Shown here one piece after another: positions 61,837 to 64,000 of a stretch of 64,000 nt of DNA. How positions within the stretch are numbered: position 1 is the stretch's first letter; the number at the start of each line of letters is the position of its first letter. The stretch is from NCBI GenBank assembly GCA_965203795.1, contig OZ241915.1:992001-1056000 (forward strand). Direction: 5' to 3'. Origin of the DNA: CBDBBY01 sp965203795 (lineage in GTDB: Bacteria; Pseudomonadota; Alphaproteobacteria; Rhodobacterales; Rhodobacteraceae). A program made the translations under genes and the position numbers. Below the pieces are notes generated by a model that was given only the letters and a program-made list of their open reading frames with translations, was not told the origin of the DNA and made no database searches.

Positions 61837-62595
61837 TCACGCCGCCGCGGCCATCGGGCCGTCCTCCTTACCGCGCACGAATTGCTGCAGGTGCGGGTTG
61901 CCGTCGCTGTCCAGCGCGTCGACGGATCCGGACCACTGGATGACGCCGTCGTGGAGCAGGGCGACCCGGTCGGCGACCGTTCGCACGCAGGCCATGTCGT
62001 GGGTGATCGTGACCGCCGTCGCTCCTGATTCCTTGACGATGCTCCGTATCAAGCCGTTGATCACACTGGACATTATCGGATCGAGGCCCGTCGTCGGCTC
62101 GTCGAACAGAATGATCTCCGGATCCTCCGCGATCGCGCGGGCAAGGCTGGCGCGTTTCTGCATGCCGCCGGACAGTTCCGACGGGAACCGGTCTCCGACC
62201 TCAGGGCTCAGGCCGACTCGGCCAAGCAGCCTGTCGGCGGAATCGCGGGCTTCGCTCTTCCGGATCTTTCGGCCGCCCTTCAGCCGCCTGAACGCGACAT
62301 TCTGCCAAACCGGCATGGAGTCGAACAACGCCCCGCCTTGGAAGAGCATGCCGATTTTGACGCCGTCCGGCTTCCTGGCCCGTCGGATTGGTTCCTCGCC
62401 GCGCACGAGGACGGTACCCGCGTCCGGACGGATCAGCCCTAGGACGCACTTCAGCAGCACCGACTTGCCGACGCCCGAACGGCCGATCAGGGCAAAACTC
62501 TCCCCTTCGCGCACATCCAGCGTCACTCCCTTCAGAACTTGGCTGCCGCCGAACGACTTCCTGAGGCCGCGGATTTCGATGCAGGCCGCTGTCAT
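61837..62595 (-). CDS. mlaF: Phospholipid ABC transporter ATP-binding protein MlaF
   Basis: 252 aa from ATG 62595; in-frame ATGs at 62601 and 62622 are alternatives, none with a strong ribosome site. Walker A IGRSGVGKSV, Q-loop FQGGALFDSMPVWQN and signature LSGGMQKR are MlaF-specific; Walker B is IILFDEPTTGLDP. Energises MlaE for lipid transport between membranes, which keeps outer-membrane asymmetry. MlaD, MlaC and MlaB are not in the window. Its 3' end has a decayed duplicate near radA. Confidence 0.93.
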   Translation of the reverse strand: MTAACIEIRGLRKSFGGSQVLKGVTLDVREGESFALIGRSGVGKSVLLKCVLGLIRPDAGTVLVRGEEPIRRARKPDGVKIGMLFQGGALFDSMPVWQNVAFRRLKGGRKIRKSEARDSADRLLGRVGLSPEVGDRFPSELSGGMQKRASLARAIAEDPEIILFDEPTTGLDPIMSSVINGLIRSIVKESGATAVTITHDMACVRTVADRVALLHDGVIQWSGSVDALDSDGNPHLQQFVRGKEDGPMAAAA

Positions 62596-62644
62596 GGGCA
62601 TTCCATGCCATGCGAACCGCATGATGCTGCGGGCCGACGGCGCG

Positions 62645-63442
62645 TCACGCGGCGAAAAACCATTCGGTGAGAAGGAAATTCAACGCAATTATCAAAGCCG
62701 AGGATGCGGCGACTGCGTTTGTCGTGGCCAGCCCGACGCCCTTGGCGCCTCGTCCCGACTGCAGGCCGTTGTAGCATCCGATGACGGCGATGACGAACCC
62801 GAAAACGGCGGCCTTGACGAGTCCCGACGCAACGTCCGCCGTTTCCAGGAACCGCGTTGTGTTGCTGACATAGATTTCCGGATTGAAGCCCAGCCGCGAA
62901 ACGCCGACCGCATAGCCGCCAAGGATTCCGATGATGTCGCCGACGCCCGCAAGCACGGGCATCGACAGCGTCGCCGCGGCCACCCGCGGCACGACCAGGA
63001 ACTTCAGCGGATCGGTCGATAGCGTGCGCAGTGCGTCGATTTGCTCGGTAACCTTCATGGTTGCGATTTCGGCGGCGATCGAGGACGCCACACGACCGGC
63101 GACCATGAGTCCGCAGAGCACCGGTCCAAGCTCCCTGACCATCCCTATCGCGACAATCGAAGGAACGGCGGACTCCGCATTGAACCGGGACCCGCCGGAG
63201 TAGATCTGCAGCGCCAGGGCGCCGCCCGTGAACAGGGCGGTCAACCCGACCACCGGAAGGCTGTTGTACCCGATGGACACCAAGGCCTGCAGGAATTCCT
63301 TCGGGTAGAACGGCGGCCGCACAAGGTGGCTCAGGACTTGTGCCACGAAGATCGACAGCCTCCCGACGCGGGCGCAATTCGAAATGAAAACCCGGCCGAT
63401 GTGCCTCGGGACGGCGGCGAGTCCTCGGAGCGGCGTCGTCAT
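62645..63442 (-). CDS. mlaE: Phospholipid ABC transporter permease MlaE
   Basis: 265 aa, about five membrane helices. VSIGYNSLPVVGLTALFTGGALALQIYSGGSRFNAE and VRELGPVLCGLMVAGRVASSIAAEIATMKVTEQIDAL are the MlaE (YrbE) signatures. Inner-membrane half of the lipid transporter with MlaF, 49 nt downstream. Its ATG overlaps the alr stop by 4 nt. Confidence 0.95.
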   Translation of the reverse strand: MTTPLRGLAAVPRHIGRVFISNCARVGRLSIFVAQVLSHLVRPPFYPKEFLQALVSIGYNSLPVVGLTALFTGGALALQIYSGGSRFNAESAVPSIVAIGMVRELGPVLCGLMVAGRVASSIAAEIATMKVTEQIDALRTLSTDPLKFLVVPRVAAATLSMPVLAGVGDIIGILGGYAVGVSRLGFNPEIYVSNTTRFLETADVASGLVKAAVFGFVIAVIGCYNGLQSGRGAKGVGLATTNAVAASSALIIALNFLLTEWFFAA

Positions 63443-64000
63443 CGTGGTTCGCTTTCCACGTACCGGCGTTCATACCGCGCGCCGAGGCAGGTCAGGACTT
63501 CGTGGCCGATCGTGGCGGCGTCGGTGGCGAGATCGTCGATCGATTGGTTCGGCCCGAGCAGCTCGAACTCGTCTGGCACTTCGGCGAGGTGCGATACGTC
63601 GGCAGCCAGCAGGTCCATTGAGATCCGGCCCGCGAGCGGGCAAGGGATTCCGTCGGCAAACACCTTGGCGGCGGCGCCCGCGATACGCAGAATGCCGTCG
63701 GCGTATCCGGCGGCGAGCGTCGCGATCCGCTTGGGCCCCTCCGCGCGCCAGCCAGCTGCGTAGCCTACGAACTCGCCGTCCTCGAGAAGGCGGTGCTGGA
63801 TCGTCCGGAGCTTCACTGACACCACCGGCTCGGCCTCGTTGAACGGCTGCCCGCCATAGAGGCCGATGCCAGGTCGGCACAGGTCGAAATAGTACTCAGG
63901 GCCTAGAAGCATCCCGGCCGTCGCGGAAAGCGAGCGGCGCACGTCCAGGCCGTCGGTCGCCGAACGGAACTGCCTGAGCTGCTCCCTGTTCTCCAAGCTG
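63439..64000 (-). CDS. alr: Alanine racemase, C-terminal part (5' end outside window)
   Basis: The last 186 codons or so of a PLP-dependent alanine racemase, which supplies D-alanine for peptidoglycan. RPGIGLYGGQPF, VGYAAGWRAEGPKRIATLAAGYADGILR and PLAGRISMDLLAADVSH are typical of the C-terminal beta domain; the catalytic Tyr is in the GYAAGW/GYADG region. The start lies beyond the right edge. Leads the alr-mlaE-mlaF run. Confidence 0.93.
   Translation of the reverse strand, partial: SLENREQLRQFRSATDGLDVRRSLSATAGMLLGPEYYFDLCRPGIGLYGGQPFNEAEPVVSVKLRTIQHRLLEDGEFVGYAAGWRAEGPKRIATLAAGYADGILRIAGAAAKVFADGIPCPLAGRISMDLLAADVSHLAEVPDEFELLGPNQSIDDLATDAATIGHEVLTCLGARYERRYVESEPR

Overview
The window is high-GC DNA from an alphaproteobacterium. 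The evidence is the gene order: tatABC, then surE/pcm/M23 peptidase, serS, yajC-secDF and an Mth938-like gene, plus a second block of alr-mlaE-mlaF-radA-cvpA-SDR. Both blocks are typical of that class. A complete alginate-oligosaccharide uptake and cleavage operon suggests a marine or alga-associated lifestyle. I cannot name a genus. No rRNA, tRNA or CRISPR array was seen.

Layout. (1) 1-6831, minus strand: an AlgS/AlgM1/AlgM2/AlgQ-type ABC importer and a PL15 exo-oligoalginate lyase (cut by the window edge), with a palindromic operator-like site upstream. (2) 6832-9095: a small AT-richer accessory patch with a decayed IS481-type transposase and a two-gene module, a Panacea-domain (SocA/PanA-like) protein overlapping a two-helix membrane protein, here proposed as a toxin-antitoxin pair. 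(3) 9096-24720: housekeeping core. An orphan ABC ATPase, tatABC, a DUF815 ATPase and an SDR are followed by M23 peptidase, pcm, surE and serS on the minus strand. Then come yajC-secD-secF, a TauE-like exporter, Mth938-like protein, an Fe-superoxide dismutase with an apparent Tat signal, rarD and a LOG-family hydrolase. (4) 24974-32630: a large LysM protein with an acidic repeat region, convergent with an RND pump and its adaptor.

(5) 33063-43743: a PhyH dioxygenase and an SDR on the minus strand, divergent from a translationally coupled plus-strand cluster. That cluster holds a TcuA-like flavoprotein, a non-pyrrolysine MttB homologue, a class III aminotransferase, a dimethylglycine-dehydrogenase-like protein and an Xsc-like ThDP enzyme. 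It looks like stepwise demethylation, deamination and C-C or C-S cleavage of an unidentified quaternary amine. (6) 43804-44540: a FitAB-type toxin-antitoxin pair with an inverted-repeat operator, followed by about 1.2 kb of decayed sequence. (7) 45719-52162, minus strand: a tightly packed catabolic operon (MhpD-like hydratase, ketopantoate-reductase-like, SDR, CoA-transferase, Gfo/Idh/MocA, enoyl-CoA hydratase, MaoC) of unknown substrate. (8) 52501-53247: a HEPN-domain protein with an unrecognised 102-residue partner. (9) 53610-64000: yfgM-like/bamB/der, convergent with alr-mlaE-mlaF-radA-cvpA-SDR.

The most unusual structure is between radA and mlaF. A truncated type III restriction (Res) gene lies between the intact mlaF 3' end and a second, decayed copy of the same 3' end. 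This is the footprint expected of a mobile segment that entered at the end of mlaF. The other leads are the Panacea/membrane pair, the HEPN pair and the quaternary-amine cluster.
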